Position numbers and translations under genes: made by a program. Below, in pieces: positions 1 through 9,973 of a DNA stretch of 64,000 nucleotides. Source of the DNA: Porphyromonadaceae bacterium (lineage in GTDB: Bacteria > Bacteroidota > Bacteroidia > Bacteroidales > UBA12481); contig QYQM01000008.1 in assembly GCA_007280905.1 (NCBI GenBank), forward strand, positions 48,907 through 112,906, given 5' to 3'. The notes beneath the pieces are model-generated. The model was not told where the DNA came from. It saw nothing but the letters and a program-made list of their open reading frames with translations, and did not search any database. How positions within the stretch are numbered: the first letter of the stretch is position 1; every line of letters begins with the position of its first letter.

Positions 1-1
1 T

Positions 2-3000
2 GAAAATGTACTTAAGGGACATCCTGTTCTGTTAAACAGGGCTCCAACCCTGCACAGATTGGGTATTCAAGCCTTCCAGCCTAAACTGATCGAAGGTAAA
101 GCTATTCAATTGCACCCACTGGTTTGTACTGCATTCAACGCCGACTTCGACGGTGACCAGATGGCTGTTCACCTTCCTCTCGGCAATGCTGCTATTCTGG
201 AAGCCCAGATGTTGATGCTGGCTTCGCATAATATTTTGAATCCGGCAAACGGCGCTCCGATCACCGTACCATCACAGGACATGGTTCTTGGATTGTACTA
301 CATTACGAAAGGCCGCATTAGCACCGATAAAGAGCATGTCAAAGGTGACGGTCTCAGCTTTTATTCATCAGAAGAAGTTATCATCGCCTATAACGAGGGA
401 GCAATCGACCTGCACGCCAATATCCATGTGAAAGCAAAGGATATGGTCGACGGTAATCAGGTTGTACGGCTTATCGACACAACGGTCGGACGGGTTCTGT
501 TTAATGAAGTAGTTCCGGAAGAAGTAGGTTATCTGAACACCCTGCTGACTAAAAAATCACTTCGTGAAATTATTGGCTGGGTGCTGAAAGAATGCGGCAC
601 AGCCAAAACTGCCAAGTTCCTGGATGATATCAAAGAAATCGGGTTCCAGGCTGCGTTCCGGGGAGGTCTTTCCTTTAACCTCGATGATGTTATCGTGCCT
701 CCGGAAAAAGATGCAATGATAAAGGATGGCTATGACCAGGTGGATGAGGTTCTGGGAGACTATAACAATGGGTATATCACCAATAATGAGAGATATAACC
801 AGATCATTGATATTTGGACGCATACAAATGCAAGATTGACCCAAACGGTACTCGACAAATTGAGAACTGACCGTCAGGGGTTCAATTCCATCTATATGAT
901 GCTTGATTCGGGTGCTCGTGGATCGAAGGAACAGATCCGTCAGTTATGCGGAATGAGGGGTTTGATGGCAAAGCCGCAAAAATCCGGTTCTACCAGTGCT
1001 GAAATTATTGAAAACCCGATTTTATCGAACTTCAAAGAGGGTTTGTCGGTTCTTGAGTACTTTATTTCCACCCACGGTGCTCGTAAAGGTCTTGCCGATA
1101 CCGCTCTTAAAACAGCGGATGCTGGTTATCTGACGCGTCGTTTAGTTGACGTATCACATGATGTTATTGTATCAGAGGAAGATTGCGGAACACTTCGCGG
1201 ACTGGTTGCCAGTGCACTCAAGAATAATGAGGAAGTGGTAGAAAGTTTATATGACCGTATTCTTGGCCGTGTTAGCCTTCACGATATTTATCATCCGACA
1301 ACGGGTGAAATGGTTGTGGAATCCGGCGAAGAAATCACGGAATCGATAGCTCATATTATTGATGAATCACCAATCGAAAGGGTGGAGATCCGGTCGGTTC
1401 TAACCTGTGAATCTAAGTTTGGCGTTTGCACCAAATGCTACGGCAGAAGTCTTGCCACAGGCCGGTTGGCTCAGAACGGTGATGTTGTTGGTGTTATAGC
1501 CGCCCAATCCATCGGTGAACCTGGGACCCAGTTGACACTGAGAACTTTCCACGTTGGGGGTACTGCTTCCAACATTGCTACGGAGTCGAGTATCCTGGCC
1601 CGTTATAACGGCCGCCTTGAATTTGACGAACTGCGTACGGTCGATTTTAGCGACGCTTCAATAAAAGGAAAGGTGGTAATTGGCCGGTTGGCTGAAATGA
1701 GAATTGTTGACAAGAACACCGGAATCACTCTGACAACCCATAGCATTCCTTATGGTGCCAAAGTATTCAGGAGTGAAGGTGAAGATATTGAAAAGGGTGA
1801 TCTGTTGTGCGAATGGGATCCGTTCAACGCTGTTATCGTGTCGGAAGCAGCCGGTAAGGTTGCATTCGACAGTGTGATTGAGGGTATTACCTATCGTGAT
1901 GAGTCGGATGAGCAAACTGGTTTCCGCGAAAAGGTTATCATTGAAACAAAAGATAAAACCAAGAACGCTGAGATTAAGATTCTGGCTAAGAACAACGAGC
2001 CGCTGAAAATTTATAACCTTCCTGTAGGTTCGCATATCTCTGTTTCCGAAGGTGAAACTGTAAAGGCTGGTGAGATTCTGGTTAAAATTCCAAGATCAGC
2101 CAGTAAGGCTGGTGATATCACCGGTGGTTTGCCGCGGGTAACTGAATTATTCGAAGCCCGTAACCCCTCAAATCCGGCAGTGGTTGCTGAAATTGATGGT
2201 GAAGTTTCATATGGAAAGGTAAAACGCGGTAACCGGGAAATTATAATTACTTCAAAAACAGGTGAGATCAAAAAATATCTGGTTTCTCTTTCGAAACAGA
2301 TTTTGGTTCAGCCTAATGATTATGTACGTGCCGGAATACCACTATCCGACGGATCAATCACACCATCTGATATTTTATCGATTAAAGGTCCGACCGCTGT
2401 TCAGGAATACATTGTGAACGAGGTACAGGAGGTTTACCGTATGCAGGGGGTGAAGATCAATGACAAACATTTTGAGGTAATTGTCCGCCAGATGATGCGC
2501 AAGGTGGTCATCGAAGATCCGGGCGATACCAAATTCCTCGAAAAGCAGATTGTTGACAAGATGGAGGTAATGGAAGAGAACGATTGGATTTATGGCAAGA
2601 AAGTTGTTCTCGAAGCCGGAGATTCTCAAACAGTTCGTCCAGGAATGATTGTTTCGGCCCGCAAACTTCGTGATGAAAACTCGCTTCTCAAACGTAAAGA
2701 TTTACGCATCGTTGAATCGCGTGATGCTGTTCCTGCAACCTCCAGCCAGATTCTACAGGGTATTACCCGTGCTGCATTGCAAACCAGCAGCTGGCTGTCT
2801 GCCGCATCTTTCCAGGAAACTACCAAAGTGCTCAATGAAGCTGCCATTCTTGGAAAAGTTGATGAACTGAGGGGATTGAAGGAAAATGTTATTGTTGGTC
2901 ACCTGATTCCGGCCGGAACCGGCAATCGCAGTTTTGAGAAAATTGTGGTCGGCTCCCTGGATGATTATCAGGCCCTTATGCTTGGGAAATCCACTGAAAA

Positions 3001-3007
3001 TGATTAA
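2..3007 (+). CDS. rpoC: DNA-directed RNA polymerase subunit beta' (5' truncated by window)
   Basis: Catalytic subunit of RNA polymerase; only the C-terminal two thirds lie in the window and the frame is open to its left edge. The first visible residues include [19 protein letters not shown], followed by the absolutely conserved metal-binding NADFDGDQ at 137-160. Further on come the C-terminal zinc cluster ([13 protein letters not shown] near 1408-1443) and the bridge-helix/trigger-loop region ([19 protein letters not shown] near 1504-1560). A TTG at 59 is only an internal codon (the Leu of HRLG), not the start. The C-terminus is intact. DUF3467 follows after 20 bases, probably co-transcribed. 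Identification is certain. Confidence 0.98.
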   Translation, partial: ENVLKGHPVLLNRAPTLHRLGIQAFQPKLIEGKAIQLHPLVCTAFNADFDGDQMAVHLPLGNAAILEAQMLMLASHNILNPANGAPITVPSQDMVLGLYYITKGRISTDKEHVKGDGLSFYSSEEVIIAYNEGAIDLHANIHVKAKDMVDGNQVVRLIDTTVGRVLFNEVVPEEVGYLNTLLTKKSLREIIGWVLKECGTAKTAKFLDDIKEIGFQAAFRGGLSFNLDDVIVPPEKDAMIKDGYDQVDEVLGDYNNGYITNNERYNQIIDIWTHTNARLTQTVLDKLRTDRQGFNSIYMMLDSGARGSKEQIRQLCGMRGLMAKPQKSGSTSAEIIENPILSNFKEGLSVLEYFISTHGARKGLADTALKTADAGYLTRRLVDVSHDVIVSEEDCGTLRGLVASALKNNEEVVESLYDRILGRVSLHDIYHPTTGEMVVESGEEITESIAHIIDESPIERVEIRSVLTCESKFGVCTKCYGRSLATGRLAQNGDVVGVIAAQSIGEPGTQLTLRTFHVGGTASNIATESSILARYNGRLEFDELRTVDFSDASIKGKVVIGRLAEMRIVDKNTGITLTTHSIPYGAKVFRSEGEDIEKGDLLCEWDPFNAVIVSEAAGKVAFDSVIEGITYRDESDEQTGFREKVIIETKDKTKNAEIKILAKNNEPLKIYNLPVGSHISVSEGETVKAGEILVKIPRSASKAGDITGGLPRVTELFEARNPSNPAVVAEIDGEVSYGKVKRGNREIIITSKTGEIKKYLVSLSKQILVQPNDYVRAGIPLSDGSITPSDILSIKGPTAVQEYIVNEVQEVYRMQGVKINDKHFEVIVRQMMRKVVIEDPGDTKFLEKQIVDKMEVMEENDWIYGKKVVLEAGDSQTVRPGMIVSARKLRDENSLLKRKDLRIVESRDAVPATSSQILQGITRAALQTSSWLSAASFQETTKVLNEAAILGKVDELRGLKENVIVGHLIPAGTGNRSFEKIVVGSLDDYQALMLGKSTEND

Positions 3008-3027
3008 ATCGAGGAAAGGATAAAATA

Positions 3028-3351
3028 ATGACAGATCAAGGGAAAAAGGGAAATCAGATCAATATTGAGCTGAGTGAGGAAATTGCTCAGGGTGTTTACT
3101 CAAACCTGGCGATCATTACGCATTCAAGTTCGGAATTTGTTCTTGATTTCGTTAGGATCATGCCGGGTCTACCTAAAGCAAAGGTAAAAAGCCGTGTTAT
3201 CCTGACTCCTGAGCATGCAAAGCGATTATTGTTTGCCCTTCAGGATAATATCCAGAAATATGAGGCGGTTCATGGGGTAATCAAAAACGTAGAGCGAACA
3301 GGTGGTCCGGTCATTCCTATGTCCTTTGGGGGACCAACCGCTGAGGCATAA
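3028..3351 (+). CDS. DUF3467 domain protein
   Basis: Protein of 107 residues that I recognise as the DUF3467 family, small proteins that often sit next to rpoC in Bacteroidetes. Their biochemical role is not established. Visible family features are INIELSEEIAQGVYSNLAIITHSSSEF near the N-terminus and a C-terminal helix with LTPEHAKRLLFALQ. There is no signal peptide or membrane segment, so it is cytosolic. It starts 20 bases after rpoC and is followed by a strong intrinsic terminator, so it is the last gene of the rpo operon. The position suggests a role linked to transcription or ribosome assembly, which is inference only. Confidence 0.9.
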   Translation: MTDQGKKGNQINIELSEEIAQGVYSNLAIITHSSSEFVLDFVRIMPGLPKAKVKSRVILTPEHAKRLLFALQDNIQKYEAVHGVIKNVERTGGPVIPMSFGGPTAEA

Positions 3352-3358
3352 GATTTCA

Positions 3359-3388
3359 GGCCCTGCCATTTGGCAGGGCTTTTTTTTA
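3359..3388 (+). terminator. Intrinsic terminator after rpoC-DUF3467
   Basis: Stem CCCTGCC (3361-3367) pairs with GGCAGGG (3372-3378) around a four-base loop; G3360-C3379 adds one pair. A run of eight T follows (3380-3387). It ends the rpo operon. The T-run runs directly into the -7 element of the next promoter. Confidence 0.9.
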
Positions 3389-3394
3389 TATTTG
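3387..3394 (+). promoter_or_regulatory. Bacteroidetes -7 element for etfBA
   Basis: TATATTTG matches TAnnTTTG exactly, 26 bases before the etfB start. No good TTTG lies at the usual 19-22 base spacing, because that place is taken by the terminator stem. An inverted repeat TTGTC-GGCT-GACAA (3392-3405) covers the expected transcription start and could be an operator or a 5' hairpin. Confidence 0.4.
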
Positions 3395-3419
3395 TCGGCT
3401 GACAATCAATCAATCATTT

Positions 3420-4295
3420 ATGAAGAGTTTGAAAATCATCGTTTTAGCTAAACAGGTTCCTGATACACGTAATGTTGGGAAAGATGCCATGAAGGCTGAT
3501 GGGACCGTTAACAGGGGTGCACTGGCAGCTATTTTTAATCCGGAGGACCTTAATGCTCTGGAACAAGCCCTGCGGATTAAAGATCGTTACCCGGAAAGTG
3601 AGATCGTAATTCTAACCATGGGGCCGGGCCGTGCTGCAGAGATTATAAGGGAAGCCATATACAGGGGTGCAGATAAAGGGTATCTTCTGACGGACAGAAA
3701 GTTTGCCGGATCAGATACTCTGGCTACTTCTTATGCACTCTCTATGGCCATCCGTAAAATGGAGCCGTATGCCATGGTTATTGCCGGCCGGCAGGCTATT
3801 GACGGCGATACTGCCCAGGTGGGCCCCCAGGTGGCTGAAAAACTCGGACTTCCTCAGGTTACCTATGTCGAAGAAATACAGGAAATAACTAACAATAAAA
3901 TAGTTATAAAAAGACGTCTGGAAAGGGGTGTCGAAATAGTGAAATCATCATTGCCACTCCTTATTACTGTACATAATTCTGCTCCTGCTTGTCGCCCCCG
4001 GCATGCCAAACGACTGATGAAATTCAAACATGCGCAAACGGTTACAGAAATGCAGGACAACAGCGAGGACTATATCAGTCTTCAGCAAGACCGGCCGTAC
4101 CTGCGAATCGAGGAGTGGAGTGTCGATGACGTAAAGGCTGATGATTCCATGCTTGGGCTGTCAGGCTCCCCAACAAAAGTCAAGAAGATTGATAATGTTG
4201 TATTTAAAGCAAAAGAATCCAAGGTGCTGACTGCTCAAAACGTTGATATTGAATGGTTGGTCAAGGAGTTGATTACCAATAATACCATTGGCTAA
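3420..4295 (+). CDS. etfB: Electron transfer flavoprotein, beta subunit
   Basis: Small subunit of the ETF heterodimer, 291 residues, which passes electrons between acyl-CoA dehydrogenases and a quinone or other acceptor. It has the N-terminal IIVLAKQVPD, the AMP-binding region, and the ETF-beta signature GRQAIDGDTAQVGP (residues 123-136). It is somewhat longer than the ~255 residues typical of mitochondrial-type EtfB because of a C-terminal tail. EtfA starts nine bases after the stop and an acyl-CoA dehydrogenase follows, so the three genes form one operon. Whether this ETF bifurcates electrons cannot be decided by eye. Confidence 0.95.
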   Translation: MKSLKIIVLAKQVPDTRNVGKDAMKADGTVNRGALAAIFNPEDLNALEQALRIKDRYPESEIVILTMGPGRAAEIIREAIYRGADKGYLLTDRKFAGSDTLATSYALSMAIRKMEPYAMVIAGRQAIDGDTAQVGPQVAEKLGLPQVTYVEEIQEITNNKIVIKRRLERGVEIVKSSLPLLITVHNSAPACRPRHAKRLMKFKHAQTVTEMQDNSEDYISLQQDRPYLRIEEWSVDDVKADDSMLGLSGSPTKVKKIDNVVFKAKESKVLTAQNVDIEWLVKELITNNTIG

Positions 4296-4304
4296 ACCGA
4301 CCAA

Positions 4305-5348
4305 TTGAAAATTCAAAATCGGAATATTGTGAATAATATATTTATATGCTGCGAAGTGGAAGAAGGCCTGGTGGCCGAAGTATCTCTTGAGTTATTGACC
4401 AAAGGCCGGTCACTGGCCAATCGGTTGAATTGCAAGTTAGAAGCAATAGCTATCGGATCCGGACTCGAAAAATTGCCGGATCAGGTTTTTCCGTATGGAG
4501 TGGATGTCATTCATATTGCTGATGATCCAAGATTATCACCTTATACTACGATGCCTCATGCTGCCATTGTAATCGGTATTTTTCGAAAAGAGGAACCTCA
4601 GATTGGATTGTTCGGCGCCTCCTCCGTTGGCCGAGATTTAGCCCCCCGCGTTGCATCAGCATTGAAGTGCGGATTAACAGCCGATTGTACACAGCTTGAG
4701 ATTGGCGATCATTATGAAAAGAAAACCGACACCGAGTATAAAAACCTTTTATATCAGATCCGGCCAGCTTTCGGCGGAAATATTATTGCCACCATTGTAA
4801 ATCCTGAAACCAAACCCCAGCTCGCAACGGTAAGGGAAGGCGTGATGAAAAAGGAGATCCTTTCTGTATCTCATAAAGGGAAGGTTAAACCGGTTGCCGT
4901 GAATGAATTCGTTAACAGCACCGATTTCGCGGTTGAGATCATTGAAAGGCATATGGAGCAAAGGAAAGTCAACATTAAAACTGCTCCTATCATTGTTGCC
5001 GGCGGATATGGTGTCGGGTCAAAAGAGAACTTCGAACTTCTTTTTGAGCTGGCTAACCTGCTCGGAGGCGAAGTGGGTGCTTCACGTGCGGCCGTGGATG
5101 CCGGATTTGTTGACCATGAACGGCAAGTTGGACAAACAGGTGTAACCGTTCGCCCTAAACTTTATATTGCCTGCGGGATATCCGGACAAATTCAGCACAG
5201 GGCCGGGATGGAGGAATCTGCAATGATTATTTCCATCAACAATGATCCGCACGCACCCATCCATAGTATTGCAGATTATGCAATCGTGGGAGAAGTATCC
5301 GATGTGATACCCAAAATGATCAGGTATTACAAAAAAAATTCCAAGTAA
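4305..5348 (+). CDS. etfA: Electron transfer flavoprotein, alpha subunit
   Basis: FAD-carrying subunit of ETF, 347 residues. The C-terminal FAD domain (about residues 225-335) is clear: GGYGVGSKENF, VGASRAAVDAGF, GQTGVTVRPKLYIACGISG, QHRAGM and the final DPHAPI..ADYAIVG motif. The start is uncertain. A TTG at 4305 gives the longest form, and a GTG at 4329 is in frame and also plausible; no ATG fits. It sits between etfB and an acyl-CoA dehydrogenase gene with gaps of 9 and 14 bases, so it is co-transcribed with its partner. Confidence 0.94.
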   Translation: MKIQNRNIVNNIFICCEVEEGLVAEVSLELLTKGRSLANRLNCKLEAIAIGSGLEKLPDQVFPYGVDVIHIADDPRLSPYTTMPHAAIVIGIFRKEEPQIGLFGASSVGRDLAPRVASALKCGLTADCTQLEIGDHYEKKTDTEYKNLLYQIRPAFGGNIIATIVNPETKPQLATVREGVMKKEILSVSHKGKVKPVAVNEFVNSTDFAVEIIERHMEQRKVNIKTAPIIVAGGYGVGSKENFELLFELANLLGGEVGASRAAVDAGFVDHERQVGQTGVTVRPKLYIACGISGQIQHRAGMEESAMIISINNDPHAPIHSIADYAIVGEVSDVIPKMIRYYKKNSK

Positions 5349-5362
5349 TTAAAATCAGAACC

Positions 5363-7081
5363 ATGGCAAATTTTTATACAGAAAACCAGGATTTGCAATT
5401 TCAGCTTTCTCATCCATTGATGAAGAAAATTGTGGATTTAAAAGAATATGGGTTTGCTGACCGAGATAAATTCGATTATGCCCCTCTTGATTATGAGGAT
5501 GCTGCTGATACCTATCATAAAGTGCTCGAAATTATAGGAGAAATCTGTGAAACAACCATTGCTCCCAATGCCGAATCGGTTGATCATGATGGGCCTCAGT
5601 TGATTGATAACACGGTTCATTATGCCCGGGGAACTCAGGAAAATCTGGAAATGCTCAATCAGGCCGGCCTGCTCGGTATGTCACTACCCAGAAAATATGG
5701 TGGTCTGAATTTTCCTATAACTCCGTATGTTATTGCAGCAGAGCTTGTTTCAAGAGCTGATGCCGGATTTGCGAATATCTGGGGATTACAGGATTGTGCT
5801 GAAACAATCCACGAATTTGCTTCAGATGACGTTAAGAATGAATTCCTTCCGCGATTTCAGTATGGGGCCACCGCAGCTATGGACCTTACCGAGCCGGATG
5901 CAGGGTCAGACCTGCAATCGGTACAACTGAAAGCCCATTATGATCAGGCGCGCGATATTTGGATACTGAATGGTGTCAAGAGATTTATAACCAACGGTGA
6001 CGCTGATATTTCCCTGGTTTTAGCCCGTTCTGAAGAGGGCACATCCGATGGGCGTGGTTTATCGCTGTTTGTTTTTGACCGGACAGACGGGGGAATGGTC
6101 GTTCGCCGCATTGAGAACAAGCTTGGTATCAAAGGATCTCCTACCTGTGAACTGGTTTTCAAGGATGCTCCTTCCAAACTGGTTGGCGACCGGCGGATGG
6201 GCTTGATTAAGTATGTTATGGCCCTGATGAATTCTGCACGATTGGGGATCGGCGCTCAATCGGTTGGAATATCCGAAGCTGCCTATCGCGAAGCCCTGAA
6301 ATATGCAGGCGAAAGGGAACAGTTTGGAAAACCGATTGTCCAGTTTCCGGCAGTTTATGAACTGCTGACGGTTATGAAGGTAAAACTTCAGGCCAGCCGT
6401 GCCCTCTTGTATGAAACAGCACGCTTTGTTGATGTATACAAGGCCTACGCTAATCATAGCGAACACCGTAAACTCGAGAAAGAGGAACGGGATGAAATGA
6501 AATATTATCAGCGACTTGCTGATGTTTATACACCCTTGATAAAACTGATGGCCAGTGAATACTGCAATCAGATTGCCTATGATGCAATCCAGATTCACGG
6601 AGGTACCGGTTTTATGAAGGATTTTCCTGTCGAACGGCTATTTCGCGATGCCCGGATAACCACAATTTATGAGGGAACAAGCCAGTTACAGGTTGTAGCA
6701 GCCATCCGCGGGGTAACCACCGGCGTTTACCTTTCGAAAATCCGCGAATATGAAAACCTCAAAGTGAGCCCGGACCAGGAATTGCTTAAGAAACGCCTCA
6801 TCGAGATGACAACCGAATATGAACATGCGATCCTGAAAGCTCAGAAATCAGAAGAAGAAGAATATCTGGATTTTCATGCCCGGAGGTTGGTTGAGATGGC
6901 CGCTCATATCATTATGGGTTATTTGCTTCTTTTGGATAGCGAAAGAGATCCGGTATACAGGGATTCAGCCAGAATTTTTATTCAACGGGCTCAGTCATGG
7001 AACCGCGAAAGAATGCTGTTTATTCACCAATTTGAACCGAATGATCTGGGCCTTTATAAAATGGATGTGATGAAATTGTAA
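5363..7081 (+). CDS. Acyl-CoA dehydrogenase with C-terminal extension
   Basis: FAD-dependent enzyme of 572 residues that oxidises an acyl-CoA to the 2,3-enoyl-CoA, or works in reverse, with ETF as electron partner. Family motifs: DLTEPDAGSD (about 176-185), RFITNGDAD, and QIHGGTGFMKDFPVERLFRDAR ending in TIYEGTSQ, where E437 aligns with the usual catalytic Glu. It is longer than the ~380-residue short-chain enzymes; the extra ~110 residues at the C-terminus are helical, as in the larger bacterial members. The substrate is not deducible. It is the third gene of the etfBA operon, which supports a working dehydrogenase-ETF pair. Confidence 0.92.
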   Translation: MANFYTENQDLQFQLSHPLMKKIVDLKEYGFADRDKFDYAPLDYEDAADTYHKVLEIIGEICETTIAPNAESVDHDGPQLIDNTVHYARGTQENLEMLNQAGLLGMSLPRKYGGLNFPITPYVIAAELVSRADAGFANIWGLQDCAETIHEFASDDVKNEFLPRFQYGATAAMDLTEPDAGSDLQSVQLKAHYDQARDIWILNGVKRFITNGDADISLVLARSEEGTSDGRGLSLFVFDRTDGGMVVRRIENKLGIKGSPTCELVFKDAPSKLVGDRRMGLIKYVMALMNSARLGIGAQSVGISEAAYREALKYAGEREQFGKPIVQFPAVYELLTVMKVKLQASRALLYETARFVDVYKAYANHSEHRKLEKEERDEMKYYQRLADVYTPLIKLMASEYCNQIAYDAIQIHGGTGFMKDFPVERLFRDARITTIYEGTSQLQVVAAIRGVTTGVYLSKIREYENLKVSPDQELLKKRLIEMTTEYEHAILKAQKSEEEEYLDFHARRLVEMAAHIIMGYLLLLDSERDPVYRDSARIFIQRAQSWNRERMLFIHQFEPNDLGLYKMDVMKL

Positions 7082-7085
7082 CGCC

Positions 7086-7877
7086 ATGTCTTATCGGATC
7101 GGTTTTATCGGAGCAGGCAGGGTAGCCTGGCATTTGGCACCTGCATTGAAGAAATCCGGACATCGGATTCTTCAGGTAATCAGTAAGTCAGCCTTATCGG
7201 CACAAAAGCTTGGGGATCGGGTAGGATGTGAACATACCGATAAGATCACCAAACTGGACAGGGATATTCAAATTCTGTTCTTAACCGTTGCAGATCATGC
7301 ACTTGTTGAGTTGATCAATGATATCAGCGATTATCGTGGAATCGTGGTGCATACCAGCGGTACTTTCTCTTCTATGCGTTTTGCCTGCCAGAAATACAAG
7401 TATGGAGGAATGTACCCCCTTCAGACATTCTCTACCGGCAGGCCTCTGGACTTGTCTAAGGTTCCTGTTTTCATTGAAGGATGTGAACCCGCTGTAACGG
7501 AAGTCCTCGTAAATTTAGCCTCGGGATTTTCGAGCGAGGTGCATGTGGTTGGATATGAGGAACGCAGGTGGATGCACCTGGCTGCCGTATGGTCCAATAA
7601 TTTTACTAATCATATGCTTACCAATGCATACGGTATCATGAATGAACATTCCCTTCCGGTGCAATGGCTGGAGCCGTTAATCCGTGAAACTTTTAATAAG
7701 GCAATTGAATTGGGTCCGCTAAAATCCCAGACCGGACCTGCTGTACGACATGATCAGCAGACCCTCGAAAAGCATGTCGATCTATTATCTTACTCCCAGG
7801 AATTACAGGTACTGTATAAACGTATAAGTGATTCCATTCAGAATGTTTCAACCGCTTCAAAAGGCGATCGATTATGA
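7086..7877 (+). CDS. Rossmann-fold / DUF2520 oxidoreductase-like protein
   Basis: Protein of 263 residues with an N-terminal NAD(P)-binding fold (GFIGAGRVAWHLA, residues 6-18) and a C-terminal helical DUF2520 domain (about 130-250, including WMHLAAVWSNNFTNHM). It resembles ketopantoate reductase and 6-phosphogluconate dehydrogenase-like proteins, but its reaction is unknown. It begins four bases after the acyl-CoA dehydrogenase, and its stop overlaps the next start (ATGA at 7874-7877), so the two are translationally coupled. The order DUF2520, KdsC-like, UbiA-like, Maf is one I recognise from other Bacteroidetes. Confidence 0.88.
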   Translation: MSYRIGFIGAGRVAWHLAPALKKSGHRILQVISKSALSAQKLGDRVGCEHTDKITKLDRDIQILFLTVADHALVELINDISDYRGIVVHTSGTFSSMRFACQKYKYGGMYPLQTFSTGRPLDLSKVPVFIEGCEPAVTEVLVNLASGFSSEVHVVGYEERRWMHLAAVWSNNFTNHMLTNAYGIMNEHSLPVQWLEPLIRETFNKAIELGPLKSQTGPAVRHDQQTLEKHVDLLSYSQELQVLYKRISDSIQNVSTASKGDRL

Positions 7878-8380
7878 GTTTTTTTAAAGAAGACCTAAGA
7901 AATATCAAAGCATTTGTTTTTGATGTTGATGGTGTTATTTCAACCAATCAGGTGCTCCTGCATGCGTCAGGAGATTTGATGCGATCAATTAATACGAGGG
8001 ATGGTTTCGCCATAAAAACAGCAATCGAGGCGGGTTTTAAAGTTGGAATCATAACCGGAGCGCGGTCAGAATCATTGAGGTTGAGGTTTAAAGACCTTGG
8101 AACAGAAGATGTTTTTCTCGGTTCTTTGGATAAACTAGTTGATCTTAAGTCTTTTGTGACAAAATGCCAACTTCAATTAAGCCAGATTCTGTATATGGGG
8201 GATGATATCCCGGATCTGGGAGCCATGAAGGAAGTGGGTATGCCCACCTGTCCCAATGATGCAACTAATGAGGTACAGGCAGTTTCCAGGTATATTTCCA
8301 ACTATCCGGGAGGCCATGGTTGTGTCAGGGATGTAATTGAACAGGTATTGCGAACCCAGGGATTCTGGAACTACCATTAA
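7874..8380 (+). CDS. KdsC-like HAD phosphatase
   Basis: Small capless HAD hydrolase, 168 residues, matching 3-deoxy-D-manno-octulosonate 8-phosphate phosphatase (KdsC) in length and motifs. It has FVFDVDGV (nucleophile D17 and D19), the second motif IITGARS, a conserved Lys region (KLVDLKSF), and GDDIPD with CPNDAT and NYPGGHG.VRDVIE at the end. KdsC acts in the cytosol, removing phosphate from KDO-8-P for lipopolysaccharide. The fit is by family; related HADs act on other acidic sugars. It overlaps the upstream DUF2520 gene by four bases. Confidence 0.85.
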   Translation: MSFFKEDLRNIKAFVFDVDGVISTNQVLLHASGDLMRSINTRDGFAIKTAIEAGFKVGIITGARSESLRLRFKDLGTEDVFLGSLDKLVDLKSFVTKCQLQLSQILYMGDDIPDLGAMKEVGMPTCPNDATNEVQAVSRYISNYPGGHGCVRDVIEQVLRTQGFWNYH

Positions 8381-8389
8381 TGACCGGAT

Positions 8390-9352
8390 ATGAGTGTAAC
8401 AGGAGCATTCAGGATTTTCAGGCTTCCAAATCTTTTGATGGTTGCTGCAACCATGTATCTGATGCGCTGGTCGATTATTAAGCCGCTTCTTGGAGTTTAT
8501 GGAATTGAACTGCAAATCTCAGAATTAGCCTTTCTCGGATTGGTGTTATCCACTGTTTTAATTACCGCTGCCGGCTATGTGATTAATGATTACCATGATG
8601 TCAGGGCCGACCAGATCAATAAACCCAAAAAGGTGGTGGTTGACAAACACGTTAGCAGACGATTGGCATTGTTCCTTCATTGGTTGCTTAATTTTATCGG
8701 GGTTTCAGCGGGTGTAGTCTTTTCATTACTTTACCATGTTCCCTGGATGATTCTTATTTTTACCGGCGCTCCGCTTTTGCTCTGGTATTATTCCGTCAGG
8801 CTGAAGCATATGTTACTGGCAGGAAATCTTGCTGTTTCATTGCTCACTGCTACTGTACCCTTGCTGGTTATCCTGTTTGAGTATCCTCTACTGGCCCGGA
8901 ATTACCGTTTCGACCCTGTGTTTTTCCCGCATGGATTAATTGCAATCCTGATATGGGTAGGTACATTTGCCTTTTTTGCGTTCATGACCAATCTGATCCG
9001 TGAAATAATTAAAGATGCCCAGGATATTGAAGGAGACAGGGAGCTTGATAGCCAGACATTGCCAATTTCATGCGGATTGAAGAAAACCAAAAGAGTTATA
9101 ATCGGAATTGCAGTTTTTACAGTACTGGTTTTGGGATTCTTTTTCCTGACTTACCTGAAAGACTGGATCAGCCTGGCTTACTATATACTGGCACTTTTAT
9201 TGCCATTTGCCTTCCTCATCATAAGAACCCTGAAATCATCAGATAGCAAAGATTTTAATTTTTTAAGTCAGTGGGTTAAGTTGATCATGCTTCTGGGCTT
9301 GCTTTATGCACCGGTGGTACATTGGATCATCAGGAATTATTTCAACCGATGA
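8390..9352 (+). CDS. UbiA-family prenyltransferase (geranylgeranylglycerol-phosphate geranylgeranyltransferase type)
   Basis: Integral membrane prenyltransferase of 320 residues with about eight hydrophobic segments. First Asp-rich motif: NDYHDVRAD (66-74) followed by INKPKK. Second: DAQDIEGDRELDSQTLP (about 206-222). The second motif and overall shape resemble the archaeal-type geranylgeranylglycerol-phosphate geranylgeranyltransferase branch rather than UbiA proper. The true acceptor in Bacteroidetes is unclear; ubiquinone/menaquinone, heme O or a lipid are alternatives. It is co-transcribed with its neighbours, and its stop overlaps the maf start (ATGA at 9349-9352). Confidence 0.82.
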   Translation: MSVTGAFRIFRLPNLLMVAATMYLMRWSIIKPLLGVYGIELQISELAFLGLVLSTVLITAAGYVINDYHDVRADQINKPKKVVVDKHVSRRLALFLHWLLNFIGVSAGVVFSLLYHVPWMILIFTGAPLLLWYYSVRLKHMLLAGNLAVSLLTATVPLLVILFEYPLLARNYRFDPVFFPHGLIAILIWVGTFAFFAFMTNLIREIIKDAQDIEGDRELDSQTLPISCGLKKTKRVIIGIAVFTVLVLGFFFLTYLKDWISLAYYILALLLPFAFLIIRTLKSSDSKDFNFLSQWVKLIMLLGLLYAPVVHWIIRNYFNR

Positions 9353-9966
9353 AGCGATTCAGCGACTATCTGCAGGATTACTGCATCTTTCTGGCTTCAC
9401 GGTCACCCAGAAGGCAGTCATTACTAACCCAGGCAGGGATTCCATTTGAGGTTTGGTTAAAAGAGGAAGTGGCCGAAGATTATCCGCCGGATTTGAGTCC
9501 ATCCGATGTAGCAATTTTCCTTTCAAGGCTGAAAGCCAATGTTTATCGTAATGAACTTGGCCCGAAGGATATCCTGATAACTGCTGACACTATTGTGGTG
9601 CTCGGTTCAAGAATCCTGGGAAAGCCTGTTGACCGCACTGATGCGATAAAGATGCTCAGAGGACTGTCGGGAAAGCCGCATGAGGTTATTACCGGTGTTT
9701 GTCTGACCTCTTTAGCGAAAGAATCAGCATTTATTGCCAGTACAATCGTATGGTTTGACCACCTGGAACAGTCGGAAATAGAGGAATATATAGATGAATT
9801 CAGTCCATATGATAAAGCTGGTTCTTATGGAATTCAGGAGTGGATCGGTTACATGGGAATTCACCGTATTGAAGGGTCTTACTTCAATGTGATGGGATTG
9901 CCGGTACAGCAGTTGTATAAAGAACTTCAGAGCTTTACGGGATACAAATCAACACGAAACAAATGA
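9349..9966 (+). CDS. maf: Maf family nucleoside triphosphate pyrophosphatase
   Basis: Cytosolic pyrophosphatase that hydrolyses non-canonical or cell-cycle-relevant nucleotides (dTTP/UTP type in the family). With the start at 9349 it has 205 residues. The Maf signature ASRSPRRQSLL (residues 16-26) is at the N-terminus, with ADTIVV, GKPHEVITGVCL and the YDKAGSYGIQ motif later. A longer reading from 9322 would overlap the previous gene by 31 bases and adds residues not needed by the family, so the ATGA overlap start is preferred. It closes a five-gene run that began with DUF2520. Confidence 0.92.
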   Translation: MKRFSDYLQDYCIFLASRSPRRQSLLTQAGIPFEVWLKEEVAEDYPPDLSPSDVAIFLSRLKANVYRNELGPKDILITADTIVVLGSRILGKPVDRTDAIKMLRGLSGKPHEVITGVCLTSLAKESAFIASTIVWFDHLEQSEIEEYIDEFSPYDKAGSYGIQEWIGYMGIHRIEGSYFNVMGLPVQQLYKELQSFTGYKSTRNK

Positions 9967-9973
9967 AATCATC

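Noticed and set aside
6059..6598. 179-codon minus-strand frame inside the acyl-CoA dehydrogenase gene
   Set aside because: Antisense shadow; the plus-strand frame has all family motifs.
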